The notes beneath the pieces are model-generated. The model was not told where the DNA came from, ran no database searches, and worked only from the letters and a program-made list of their open reading frames with translations. A stretch of DNA of 64,000 nt, taken from assembly GCA_027491355.1 (NCBI GenBank), contig JAIXWI010000005.1, forward strand, positions 62,001-126,000, written 5' to 3'. The translations under genes and the position numbers were made by a program. The first letter of the stretch is position 1. Every line of letters starts with the position of its first letter. Origin of the DNA: Bacteroidota bacterium. GTDB taxonomy: Bacteria; Bacteroidota; Bacteroidia; UKL13-3. This document shows, in pieces, positions 27,062-34,692 of this stretch.

Positions 27062-28381
27062 TTATTCTTTTGGTTTTTGTTCGTTGGCACTTGACCTATT
27101 GTTATTGTTGAACTTCTTTTTAAAAGGTGGTTTCTTTCTGGCTTGGTTAGCTTGAACTGGTTGAACATTGGTTGATGGCTGACTGGTTTTTGCCTCAACT
27201 GGCTTGGCATTCGGTTGCTGTGTGTTACCTCCATTTCTGTTGCCTTGCTGTGACTTATTGTATGGAGGTTTACCTGACCTGTTTTTGTTGCGGTGCTTTT
27301 GCCTTTCTCTTTCATCTAACCGGGTAACAGAATCAATGCCCATATCGTTTTGGAAATCGAGTTCAACTTTTACCTGCTTGTTTGGTTCAGGTTTAGCATG
27401 AATCAATTCTGGCCTAATGCCATTGTTATTTTGTTCAACAAACTTGTTGACTTCTTTTACAGATAAATTGAGCCATTCACCACCCATTTCAGACTTCGGA
27501 GCAAACCACATGATGCGTTTGAGGATATCTGTTTTAACCAATTTGTAAGATTTGTCATTGGCAAAATCGAGGACCAAATGGGTATTTTGAGGGAACTCTT
27601 TCAAAGCTTCTAAGTAAGCATCTAATTCAAAGTTCAAACAACATTTCAATTTGCCACATTGTCCCGATAGCTTCAACTGATTCAAAGAAAGATTCTGGTA
27701 TCGAGCAGCATTGGTGTGTACCAATTTAAAATCAGTAAGCCAAGTACTACAACACAATTCTCTTCCACATGAACCAATACCGCCCAAACGACCAGCTTCT
27801 TGCCTGTAACCAATTTGGCGCATTTCAATTCTTACCTTAAAAGCATCCGCCAAGCGTTTAATCAGTTCTCTAAAATCTACACGCTCTTCAGCTGTATAAT
27901 AGAAAACTGCTTTTCTTCTATCGCCTTGGTATTCTACATCACTTAGTTTCATACTCAAGCCCAATTCCATGGCAATGCTTCTTGCTTTGTACATGGTGGG
28001 TACTTCTAATTCTTGGTTTTCTTTTAATTTGGCTACGTCCGCTTCATTGGCTTTTCGGATGATTTTTTTGAACTCGCCCTGTTCTTCAGAGCGGTTGTAT
28101 TTTTTCATTTGTAGTTTAACCAACTCGCCTTTGAGGCTCAATGTTCCTATATCATAGCCATGCTCTGCCTCTACAACAACTTGTTCATTGATGTAACATT
28201 CTACCTGTGCAGGCAAACGATAAAACTCTTTGCGGGTACCTTTGAACCTCACTTCAACAATGTCAAAAGGCTTCTGGTGAGGTGGAAGTTCCATCTCAGC
28301 AAGCCAATCAAATGTATTTAATTTATTGCAAGCGCCTGAACTACAAGAGCCAGAGCTGCATCCGCCTGAGCCACATGCCAT
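27062..28381 (-). CDS. ricT: RicT/YaaT PSP1-domain protein with Cys-rich N terminus
   Basis: A 439-residue homologue of RicT (YaaT), which in Bacillus forms an iron-sulfur complex with RicA and RicF that affects RNase Y. The PSP1 core spans about residues 38-300 and holds the conserved cysteines 205, 210, 211, 242, 247 and 248. An extra N-terminal tail has Cys at 3, 8, 13 and 18, a regular five-residue repeat rich in Gly and Ser. The last 110 residues are Gln/Asn/Lys/Pro-rich and probably disordered. The gene lies between holB and gldH on the minus strand, an arrangement common in Bacteroidota. The role in this phylum, where I see no RicA or RicF here, is not established by the sequence. Confidence 0.9.
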   Translation of the reverse strand: MACGSGGCSSGSCSSGACNKLNTFDWLAEMELPPHQKPFDIVEVRFKGTRKEFYRLPAQVECYINEQVVVEAEHGYDIGTLSLKGELVKLQMKKYNRSEEQGEFKKIIRKANEADVAKLKENQELEVPTMYKARSIAMELGLSMKLSDVEYQGDRRKAVFYYTAEERVDFRELIKRLADAFKVRIEMRQIGYRQEAGRLGGIGSCGRELCCSTWLTDFKLVHTNAARYQNLSLNQLKLSGQCGKLKCCLNFELDAYLEALKEFPQNTHLVLDFANDKSYKLVKTDILKRIMWFAPKSEMGGEWLNLSVKEVNKFVEQNNNGIRPELIHAKPEPNKQVKVELDFQNDMGIDSVTRLDERERQKHRNKNRSGKPPYNKSQQGNRNGGNTQQPNAKPVEAKTSQPSTNVQPVQANQARKKPPFKKKFNNNNRSSANEQKPKE

Positions 28382-28415
28382 CTTTTTTTTTATTTAGTAT
28401 GAAAACTTTTGTTAG

Positions 28416-29531
28416 CTAATTATTAGCTGTTTTCAATTGCTTGCCAATATACAAAGAAAGATTCAAAAACAGGATTTTTAGGTTCGCATTTCTCTCTACA
28501 TGGTAGGTGGCATCGTCTAAACTTTTAGTAATTTCAGCTAAATTTTGGTCGTGTAAGAATGGCGAAAACTTGAGCAAGAAAGCCAATTCTGTTTGGTTTA
28601 CTTTTAACAAATCTTGTTTGGCGTAGCGGTATATAAACGCAGAGCGTATCATTTGACCAGCGTAGTGCAAAAAGTTTTTGATGTATTCTCTTCCCCCTGA
28701 ACTCAGTGTATCAACCATGGGCTGTAATTCAACCATTTTTTGGCCATAGCAAGAGCGCATCCAATCACTAAAAAGGGTAAAGTAACCCTCGTGGTCTATG
28801 TCTACCAATGACTTTGCACGATTAAAGTTACCATCTGCCAACCTAGCTGTGTCTCTTGCTTTTTGTTCTTCCATGCCATATTTGGCCATCAAAGCCTCAA
28901 TTAAATCGGCATCTGTTATTTTAGGAACCTTTACTAACTGGGCTCTAGACAATATGGTAGGAAGTATTTTTTCAGTATTGTTACCCACCAATAAAATTAG
29001 CGTGTATGGTGGTGGTTCTTCTAATAGTTTTAATAAAATATTACCTTCTTTTGAAAGGTACTCTGGCTGCCAAATCACATGCACCTTGTACTTAGCCTCA
29101 TAGCTCTTTAATCCAAGTCCGTTAATCACCGCTCTGCACTCTTCAGCAGTGATATTGAGTTGCTTGTTTGCCTCACTGTTTATTTTTTGTAACCAGTCAA
29201 AATCACTGATATAGGGATTTTCAATAATGGCAGCCCTCCATTCTTCAATGAGTTCCTTACTTAGTTTAGCTGGAGAAGTGAGGGGATAAGTGAAATGTAA
29301 ATCGGGGTGAATGATTTGCTGAAATTTAACACAAGAAGTACAAGTTCCACAACTGTCATCTGAACCAGGTTGCAAACAATTAATGTATTGGGCAAAAGCC
29401 AAAGCAAGTGCTAAATTTCCAGAACCCTCTGGGCCTAAAAAAAGTTGGGCGTGGCTGATACGTCCCGATTGAGCAATATTGAGCAATTTGTTTTTTAGCC
29501 CGTTATGACCGATGATTTCTTTGAATTGCAC
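28416..29531 (-). CDS. holB: DNA polymerase III subunit delta'
   Basis: A clamp-loader AAA+ subunit. From GTG at 29531 the product is 371 residues beginning with QFKEIIGHNGLKNKLL and SGRISHAQLFLGPEGSGNLALALAFAQ, where the P-loop Lys-Ser/Thr is replaced by Asn-Leu, as expected for a non-ATPase delta' subunit. A zinc site CGTCTSC with an earlier Cys follows at about residues 58-70, then VHVIWQPEYLSKEGNILLKLLEEPP and the arginine-finger region LPTILSRAQLV. The in-frame TTG 21 bases upstream lies in a perfect -7 element and is rejected. It precedes ricT by 34 bases. Confidence 0.92.
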   Translation of the reverse strand: MQFKEIIGHNGLKNKLLNIAQSGRISHAQLFLGPEGSGNLALALAFAQYINCLQPGSDDSCGTCTSCVKFQQIIHPDLHFTYPLTSPAKLSKELIEEWRAAIIENPYISDFDWLQKINSEANKQLNITAEECRAVINGLGLKSYEAKYKVHVIWQPEYLSKEGNILLKLLEEPPPYTLILLVGNNTEKILPTILSRAQLVKVPKITDADLIEALMAKYGMEEQKARDTARLADGNFNRAKSLVDIDHEGYFTLFSDWMRSCYGQKMVELQPMVDTLSSGGREYIKNFLHYAGQMIRSAFIYRYAKQDLLKVNQTELAFLLKFSPFLHDQNLAEITKSLDDATYHVERNANLKILFLNLSLYIGKQLKTANN

Positions 29532-29549
29532 TTTATATTTTATTTTTAA

Positions 29550-29557
29550 CAAATTTA
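29550..29557 (-). promoter_or_regulatory. -7 promoter element for holB-ricT-gldH
   Basis: TAAATTTG on the minus strand is a perfect TAnnTTTG match ending 18 bases before the GTG start of holB. It probably drives the whole three-gene unit. Confidence 0.6.
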
Positions 29558-29652
29558 GCCCAATTGATTCTTAGATTGATAAATAATTTTCAGCCTAAAA
29601 GTCTTTAATAAATTTTTGCATTTTTATTAATTTCAATAACTTGCTGCCCCCA

Positions 29653-29829
29653 ATGCAAAAAACATTATTCAGACTAAAACTTGGTCAACACTGCCCAAAT
29701 TGTGGATCTTGGGATTTGGAACGTGTACACAGGTCTTTCATTGCCAGGAACTTATTTTTTTTCCTTAACATCAAAACATACTGGTGCAGAAAGTGCTACA
29801 TCAAAATTAATTGTTTGAAGAAGGTTTAA
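29653..29829 (+). CDS. Zinc-ribbon microprotein of unknown function
   Basis: A 58-residue protein from ATG 29653 (a TTG four codons upstream is also in frame). It has two CxxC knuckles, CPNC at 14-17 and CRKC at 45-48, with an additional Cys54, and a hydrophobic stretch IARNLFFFLNI between them. The first half CPNCGSWDLERVHRS matches the general style of zinc-ribbon proteins. The last 4 bases overlap the stop of the convergent yifB gene. An AATTTTTG resembling a -7 element lies near 29611. The function is unknown; a real gene is likely because of the paired knuckles. Confidence 0.6.
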   Translation: MQKTLFRLKLGQHCPNCGSWDLERVHRSFIARNLFFFLNIKTYWCRKCYIKINCLKKV

Positions 29830-31376
29830 CTCCCACCCCAAGCTGTTCTGTCTAAACTTCTGAATTGAATGGCTTCGGCCAAATGCTCTGGTAAAATTTT
29901 TTCTGAACCAGCCAAGTCGCTAATGGTTCTCGCTACTTTCAAAATGCGGTCATAAGCCCTGGCTGACAATTGCAAACGCTGCATGGCGGTTTTTAGTAAT
30001 TGGGCTCCAATAGGGTTCAACTCACAAAATTGCCTGGCTTGGGTACTGCTCATTTGGGCATTGCAATGAATGTCATCAAATGCTACATAGCGTTTGGCTT
30101 GAATATCTCTTGCTAATTGTACCCGTTCTCTGATAGTTTTACTGCTTTCCGCTTTTTTGTTCGAAGTAAGCAAATCATAATTAACAGGTGTTACTTCAAT
30201 GTGAATGTCAATTCTGTCCATCAAAGGTCCTGAAATTTTACCCATGTATTTTTGAACCGTACCAGGCGGGCAGCTACATTCTTTTTCAGGATGGTTGAAA
30301 TAACCGCAGGGACAAGGGTTAAGGCTTGCCACCAACATAAAACTAGCGGGATATTCTATTGAAAATTTAGCACGTGATACAGTCACTTTTCTTTCTTCTA
30401 AAGGTTGGCGCATCACTTCTAAAACTGTGCGTTTGAACTCTGGCAATTCATCTAAAAATAAAACTCCGTTGTGTGCCAATGAAATTTCGCCCGGCTGTGG
30501 GTTGGTTCCTCCGCCAACTAAGGCCACATCACTAATGGTATGATGTGGACTCCTAAATGGTCTAGTATAAATGAGCGAAGCATCTTTGGGTAATTTACCT
30601 GCAACAGAATGAATTTTGGTAGTTTCTAAAGCTTCTTGCAAAGACAAAGGAGGCAAAATACCTGGCAAGCGTTTTGCCAACATGGTTTTACCTGCACCAG
30701 GAGGGCCAATTAATATGACATTATGCCCACCAGCAGCTGCAATTTCCAATGCTCTTTTGATATTTTCTTGTCCACGTACATCTTCAAAATCGTCCTTTAA
30801 ATGTACTTGGTTTTGCTCGAATTCAGTGCGGGTATCAACTGTAACAGCCTGTAATACTCCTTCTTTTCCGTTTAAGAAATCAATTACCTGTGCTAAATTT
30901 TCAGCACCATAAACTTCTAAATTATTAACAATAGCAGCTTCTCTGGCATTTTGTGCTGGTACAATTAAACCAGCAAAGCCTTCTTTTCGGGCTTGTATGG
31001 CAATTGGAAGTGCACCTTTAATGGGGTTCAAACTTCCATCCAAAGCCAGCTCTCCCATAATGATAAATTTCTCCAGTTTACTGCTTTCTAATTGTTCTGT
31101 TGCCGCCAAAAAACCAACTGCCAAGGGTAGGTCATAAGCACTGCCCTCTTTTCTGATATCGGCAGGCGCCATGTTGGTTACAACCTTTTGCCTAGGCAAT
31201 TGATAGCCATTGTATTTGATGGCACTTTCTATGCGTTGCTGGCTCTCTTTTACAGCATTGTCTGGCAAGCCCACCAAAAAATAACCAATCCCATTGCCTG
31301 GGTTTGCATTTACCTCAATGGTAATGGTAACAGCACTCACTCCATATACTGCACTTCCAAATGTTCGAATAAGCAT
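29826..31376 (-). CDS. YifB/ComM-type Mg-chelatase-like AAA+ ATPase
   Basis: A 516-residue protein of the YifB family; ComM members act as branch-migration helicases in natural transformation. The N-terminal Lon-like domain (about 20-140) has VEVNANPGNGIGYFLVGLPD-type text and KEGSAYDLPLAVG. The AAA+ core has Walker A LIGPPGAGKTMLAKRLPGIL, LFLDELPEFKR (Walker B) and the zinc-site cysteines in LNPCPCGYFNHPEKECSCPP. The C-terminal part has QLSARAYDRILKVARTISDL. All parts are intact. No competence genes are adjacent. Confidence 0.95.
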   Translation of the reverse strand: MLIRTFGSAVYGVSAVTITIEVNANPGNGIGYFLVGLPDNAVKESQQRIESAIKYNGYQLPRQKVVTNMAPADIRKEGSAYDLPLAVGFLAATEQLESSKLEKFIIMGELALDGSLNPIKGALPIAIQARKEGFAGLIVPAQNAREAAIVNNLEVYGAENLAQVIDFLNGKEGVLQAVTVDTRTEFEQNQVHLKDDFEDVRGQENIKRALEIAAAGGHNVILIGPPGAGKTMLAKRLPGILPPLSLQEALETTKIHSVAGKLPKDASLIYTRPFRSPHHTISDVALVGGGTNPQPGEISLAHNGVLFLDELPEFKRTVLEVMRQPLEERKVTVSRAKFSIEYPASFMLVASLNPCPCGYFNHPEKECSCPPGTVQKYMGKISGPLMDRIDIHIEVTPVNYDLLTSNKKAESSKTIRERVQLARDIQAKRYVAFDDIHCNAQMSSTQARQFCELNPIGAQLLKTAMQRLQLSARAYDRILKVARTISDLAGSEKILPEHLAEAIQFRSLDRTAWGGS

Positions 31377-31460
31377 ACTCTCTTCTATTTGGCTATAAAA
31401 ATAGGGCTGCCTGATTATTCCGCAATATTTATCATATTTGCATTGTAAAATTTGAACCGA

Positions 31461-33287
31461 ATGAAAGGCTACCTAAAGTTATTGAAGTATGTAAAACCGT
31501 ATAAAGGATTGGCATTTTTAAACGTACTTTTTAACATCCTTTCTATTGTTTTCAGCTTGTTTTCAATTGCTTTAATTGTGCCTTTTTTACGCTTATTATT
31601 TGGTCAAAGTCAAGCTGTTATAACAAAACCCGAGTTGTCCTTTAGTTTCAAAAACCTGAGTGAGCTTTTCAATTACCAGCTTTCCAATTTAATTCAAACC
31701 AAAGGTCCCGAGTCAGCGTTGGTTTTTATTTGTATTGTATTGGTGAGTGCCATTTTGTTAAAAAACCTTTTTCGCTTCTTGGCCTTGTATTTTATGGTTT
31801 CCCTTAGGAATTCAGTTGTCAGTGATTTAAGAGAAGCTTTGTTCAAACATATTCTGGTATTGCCTTTGGCTTATTTCAGTGAAGAAAAAAAAGGCGACCT
31901 CATCAGCCGTATGACATCCGATATTTTACAGATTGAAGTGGCCATCATGAGTTCTTTAGAAGCCTTGTTCAAAGAGCCTTTGACCATTCTTATTTTCTTA
32001 GGTGCATTGATTTGGGTCAGCCCAATCCTCACACTCATTGTGTTTTTAACCTTACCCATTATGGGTTTTTTGATTGGTAAAATTGGCCGAATGCTGAAAA
32101 CTTTCTCTCAAAGAGGACAATCAAAATTTGGCGATTTGGTTTCCCTGTACGAGGAAACATTGATGGGTATTCGTATCATCAAAGCGTTCAATTCACAAGA
32201 CTTTTTCTTGAGAAGATTCAAAAACGAAAACAGCCTTTATACACGTATCAATATTGCTTCAAACCGAACAGGAGATAGCGCCTCACCTATTTCAGAAACA
32301 CTCAGTATCATTGTTTTGGCCTTTATTTTATGGTTTGGCGGTAAATTGGTTTTATCGGGTTACGAAGGTGTCAATGCCGAAATATTCATTGCCTTCATTG
32401 GTATTTTCTCTCAATTGTTACCTCCGGCAAAAGCTTTCTCAACCGCATACAGCAATATGCAAAAAGGCCTTGCTTCTCTTGACCGTGTGAATGAGGTATT
32501 GGAGAGTGAAGAGGTGATTACCGAAAAAACAGATGCAGTTTCTTTGACCCAATTGCATAACAAAATTGAATTCAAAAATGTCAGCTTTAAATATGCTGAT
32601 GAATGGGTTTTGAAAAATATCAACTTAAGTATTGAAAAAGGCAAAACAGTTGCTTTGGTAGGCCCTTCGGGTAGCGGTAAATCTACATTAACCGATTTAA
32701 TTCCACGCTTCTATGACCCAACAGAAGGAGAAGTTTTAATAGATGGCCACAATATTAAAAACTTGAAAATTTTAGACTTACGCTCAATGATGGGCATGGT
32801 GGCACAAGAATCCATTTTGTTCAACGATAGCATTTACAACAACATTGCTTTTGGTAAAACAAATATCTCCAATGAACAAATAGAGCAAGCGGCTAAAATT
32901 GCCAATGCCCATGAGTTTATCATTCAAACAGAAAAAGCATACCATACCAATATTGGCGACCGTGGCAACAAACTCAGCGGTGGTCAACGTCAACGACTCA
33001 GCATTGCGCGTGCGGTGAATACCAACCCCGATATTTTAATTTTAGATGAAGCTACTTCAGCATTAGATACTGCAAGTGAAAGGGTAGTTCAAGAAGCCTT
33101 GAACAATGTCATGCAAAACAGAACTACCATTGTGATTGCACACCGTTTGAGTACCATTCACAAAGCTGATTTAATTGTGGTTTTAGATAAGGGTAAAATT
33201 GTGCAAACTGGCAATCACCAAGAACTCATTCAACAGGAAGGTTTATACAAACAATTGCACCAACTGCAACAAATTATAGAAGCTTAA
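31461..33287 (+). CDS. MsbA-like ABC exporter (fused permease and ATPase)
   Basis: A 608-residue half-transporter. Six membrane helices occupy about residues 15-320, and the nucleotide-binding domain about 360-600 has Walker A LVGPSGSGKSTLTDLI, Q-loop MVAQESILFNDSIYNN, signature LSGGQRQRLSIARA, Walker B ILILDEATSALDT and switch His in VIAHRLSTI. The sequence resembles lipid A/multidrug flippases; a GT9 glycosyltransferase overlaps its end by one base, which favours a lipid-linked glycan or LPS core substrate. ATG 31461 is chosen over an in-frame TTG 9 bases upstream. Confidence 0.92.
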   Translation: MKGYLKLLKYVKPYKGLAFLNVLFNILSIVFSLFSIALIVPFLRLLFGQSQAVITKPELSFSFKNLSELFNYQLSNLIQTKGPESALVFICIVLVSAILLKNLFRFLALYFMVSLRNSVVSDLREALFKHILVLPLAYFSEEKKGDLISRMTSDILQIEVAIMSSLEALFKEPLTILIFLGALIWVSPILTLIVFLTLPIMGFLIGKIGRMLKTFSQRGQSKFGDLVSLYEETLMGIRIIKAFNSQDFFLRRFKNENSLYTRINIASNRTGDSASPISETLSIIVLAFILWFGGKLVLSGYEGVNAEIFIAFIGIFSQLLPPAKAFSTAYSNMQKGLASLDRVNEVLESEEVITEKTDAVSLTQLHNKIEFKNVSFKYADEWVLKNINLSIEKGKTVALVGPSGSGKSTLTDLIPRFYDPTEGEVLIDGHNIKNLKILDLRSMMGMVAQESILFNDSIYNNIAFGKTNISNEQIEQAAKIANAHEFIIQTEKAYHTNIGDRGNKLSGGQRQRLSIARAVNTNPDILILDEATSALDTASERVVQEALNNVMQNRTTIVIAHRLSTIHKADLIVVLDKGKIVQTGNHQELIQQEGLYKQLHQLQQIIEA

Positions 33288-34423
33288 TGTGGTTTAAATT
33301 TGCAGCATTTTGTTCAAATTGGCTTCGTCAAAAAAAAGAAGTAAAAGCAAAGCAAAAACAGCTGCAACAATACCATGCAATCTTAGAAAATATTTCTGCC
33401 TTCAAAACTACAGAGTACAATGCACTAGCTAGTTTGGTGTTTAAGCTTGACGACATCGGCGATTATTTATTATTTGAGGATGCCTTTTATAACTGGGCAC
33501 TTCAAACACAAAAAACACAACAACTGTATTTGGTTGGTAATGAAACTTGGAAGGCTTTGTTTGAATTAAAATTCAAAGACATTGCCATTGTTTGCATTTG
33601 GGTAAACAAAACCAAATGGCTAGCACATGAACAATACCGTATTCAGTTAGCAAAAACACTCCATACTATTGCCCCCTCAAAATGTTTATACCCTTCATTG
33701 ACAAGGTCTTTGTTATTAGAAGCAAGCATGGGCAGTTTGTTTCCAAAAGCTGAACACATTGGATGCAACAACAATAAAAATGCTGATCAACAATTGGCAG
33801 TACCCCTTTTAACAAAGGCCATCAACACCCCAAAATTTGCACATGAATTAGCTTTGAATGCCCATTTTTTTGGTGGACAAATTTTTGATGTTTTGCCCAA
33901 CGAAAATGAAAAAGCTGCTTATTTTATTGTTGGAATTGGAGGCAACCAAAAAAGCAAACATTGGTCTCCAAAAAAATACAGCCAGCTCATCAAAGCTTTA
34001 CTAAATAAGTATCCTAATTTATGTTGTCATGTACTGGGTGGCAAGGCCGAGCATGAACAAGCGCAACTAATACTCAAGGCTGTTAACAATACAAGGTGCA
34101 TCAATAGTTGCGAAAAAATTAAATTAGATCAATTGGCTGGCTTCTGCATACAAGCTGAATTTGCCATCTGCAACGATACAGCCGTTGCACATGTTTGTGC
34201 CTTAAACAAAGTTCCGCTTATAGTTGTTGCCAATGGTAACAGATACGGCCGTTTTTTCCCTTATCCTGCTAATTTTAGTTGGGTAAAAACGGTATATCCA
34301 GTTCAGCTAAAAATGAACCTACCTGTACATTACGATTGGGAAGCTAAATTTCCTATCAATGCCATACAAACGCAAATGGTTCTGAATCAGCTTACTTTTT
34401 TATTGGATGCTACCAATAATTGA
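33287..34423 (+). CDS. Glycosyltransferase family 9 (heptosyltransferase-like)
   Basis: A 378-residue GT-B enzyme. The N-terminal half has the acceptor-side motif LVFKLDDIGDYLLFEDAF, and the C-terminal half has YFIVGIGGNQKSKHWSPKKYSQLIKALL and EFAICNDTAVAHVCALNKVPLIVV, the GT9 donor-binding blocks. GT9 enzymes add heptose or related sugars to LPS inner core. It starts within the stop codon of the ABC exporter (TAATG), so the pair is coupled. The donor sugar is not determinable. Confidence 0.88.
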   Translation: MWFKFAAFCSNWLRQKKEVKAKQKQLQQYHAILENISAFKTTEYNALASLVFKLDDIGDYLLFEDAFYNWALQTQKTQQLYLVGNETWKALFELKFKDIAIVCIWVNKTKWLAHEQYRIQLAKTLHTIAPSKCLYPSLTRSLLLEASMGSLFPKAEHIGCNNNKNADQQLAVPLLTKAINTPKFAHELALNAHFFGGQIFDVLPNENEKAAYFIVGIGGNQKSKHWSPKKYSQLIKALLNKYPNLCCHVLGGKAEHEQAQLILKAVNNTRCINSCEKIKLDQLAGFCIQAEFAICNDTAVAHVCALNKVPLIVVANGNRYGRFFPYPANFSWVKTVYPVQLKMNLPVHYDWEAKFPINAIQTQMVLNQLTFLLDATNN

Positions 34424-34470
34424 CCAGAATCATTTTTTACCTATTTAGAAAAGTTCTAAATTGCGCAACA

Positions 34471-34692
34471 ATGAATGTATCAGAATTATCACCCGGCATG
34501 CAGGCAACTATTGTAAAAGTGAAAAGTGAAACCCTTTCTCTCAAGTTATTTGAAATGGGCGTACTTCCAGGCGAACAAGTAAGTTTGGCGCATGTTGCAC
34601 CGTTTGGTGACCCCATTGCCATTCATGTGGGTGAATACAAATTGTGTCTTCGATTAGAGGATGCTTCAGAAATTGAAATAGTAGCGAACTAG
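34471..34692 (+). CDS. feoA: Ferrous iron transport protein A
   Basis: A 73-residue SH3-like protein that works with FeoB in Fe(II) uptake. From ATG 34471 it reads NVSELSPGMQATIVKVKSE, then LKLFEMGVLPGEQV and the end GDPIAIHVGEYKLCLRLEDASEI, matching FeoA. A longer frame back to TTG 34420 adds a non-homologous, hydrophobic leader. Its TAG overlaps the GTG of feoB by one base. Confidence 0.93.
   Translation: MNVSELSPGMQATIVKVKSETLSLKLFEMGVLPGEQVSLAHVAPFGDPIAIHVGEYKLCLRLEDASEIEIVAN

Noticed and set aside
27058..27315. Long N-terminal extension of gldH
   Set aside because: It overlaps ricT in another frame and mirrors its low-complexity tail; the lipoprotein signal begins at TTG 27057.
27066..27400. 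Repetitive Gln/Asn/Lys-rich DNA in the 3' part of ricT
   Set aside because: It is a disordered protein tail with biased composition, not an exact tandem repeat or CRISPR array.
34420..34470. TTG start for a 90-residue FeoA
   Set aside because: FeoA proteins are about 70-80 residues and begin at the MNVSELSPG-type motif; the extra part has no match.
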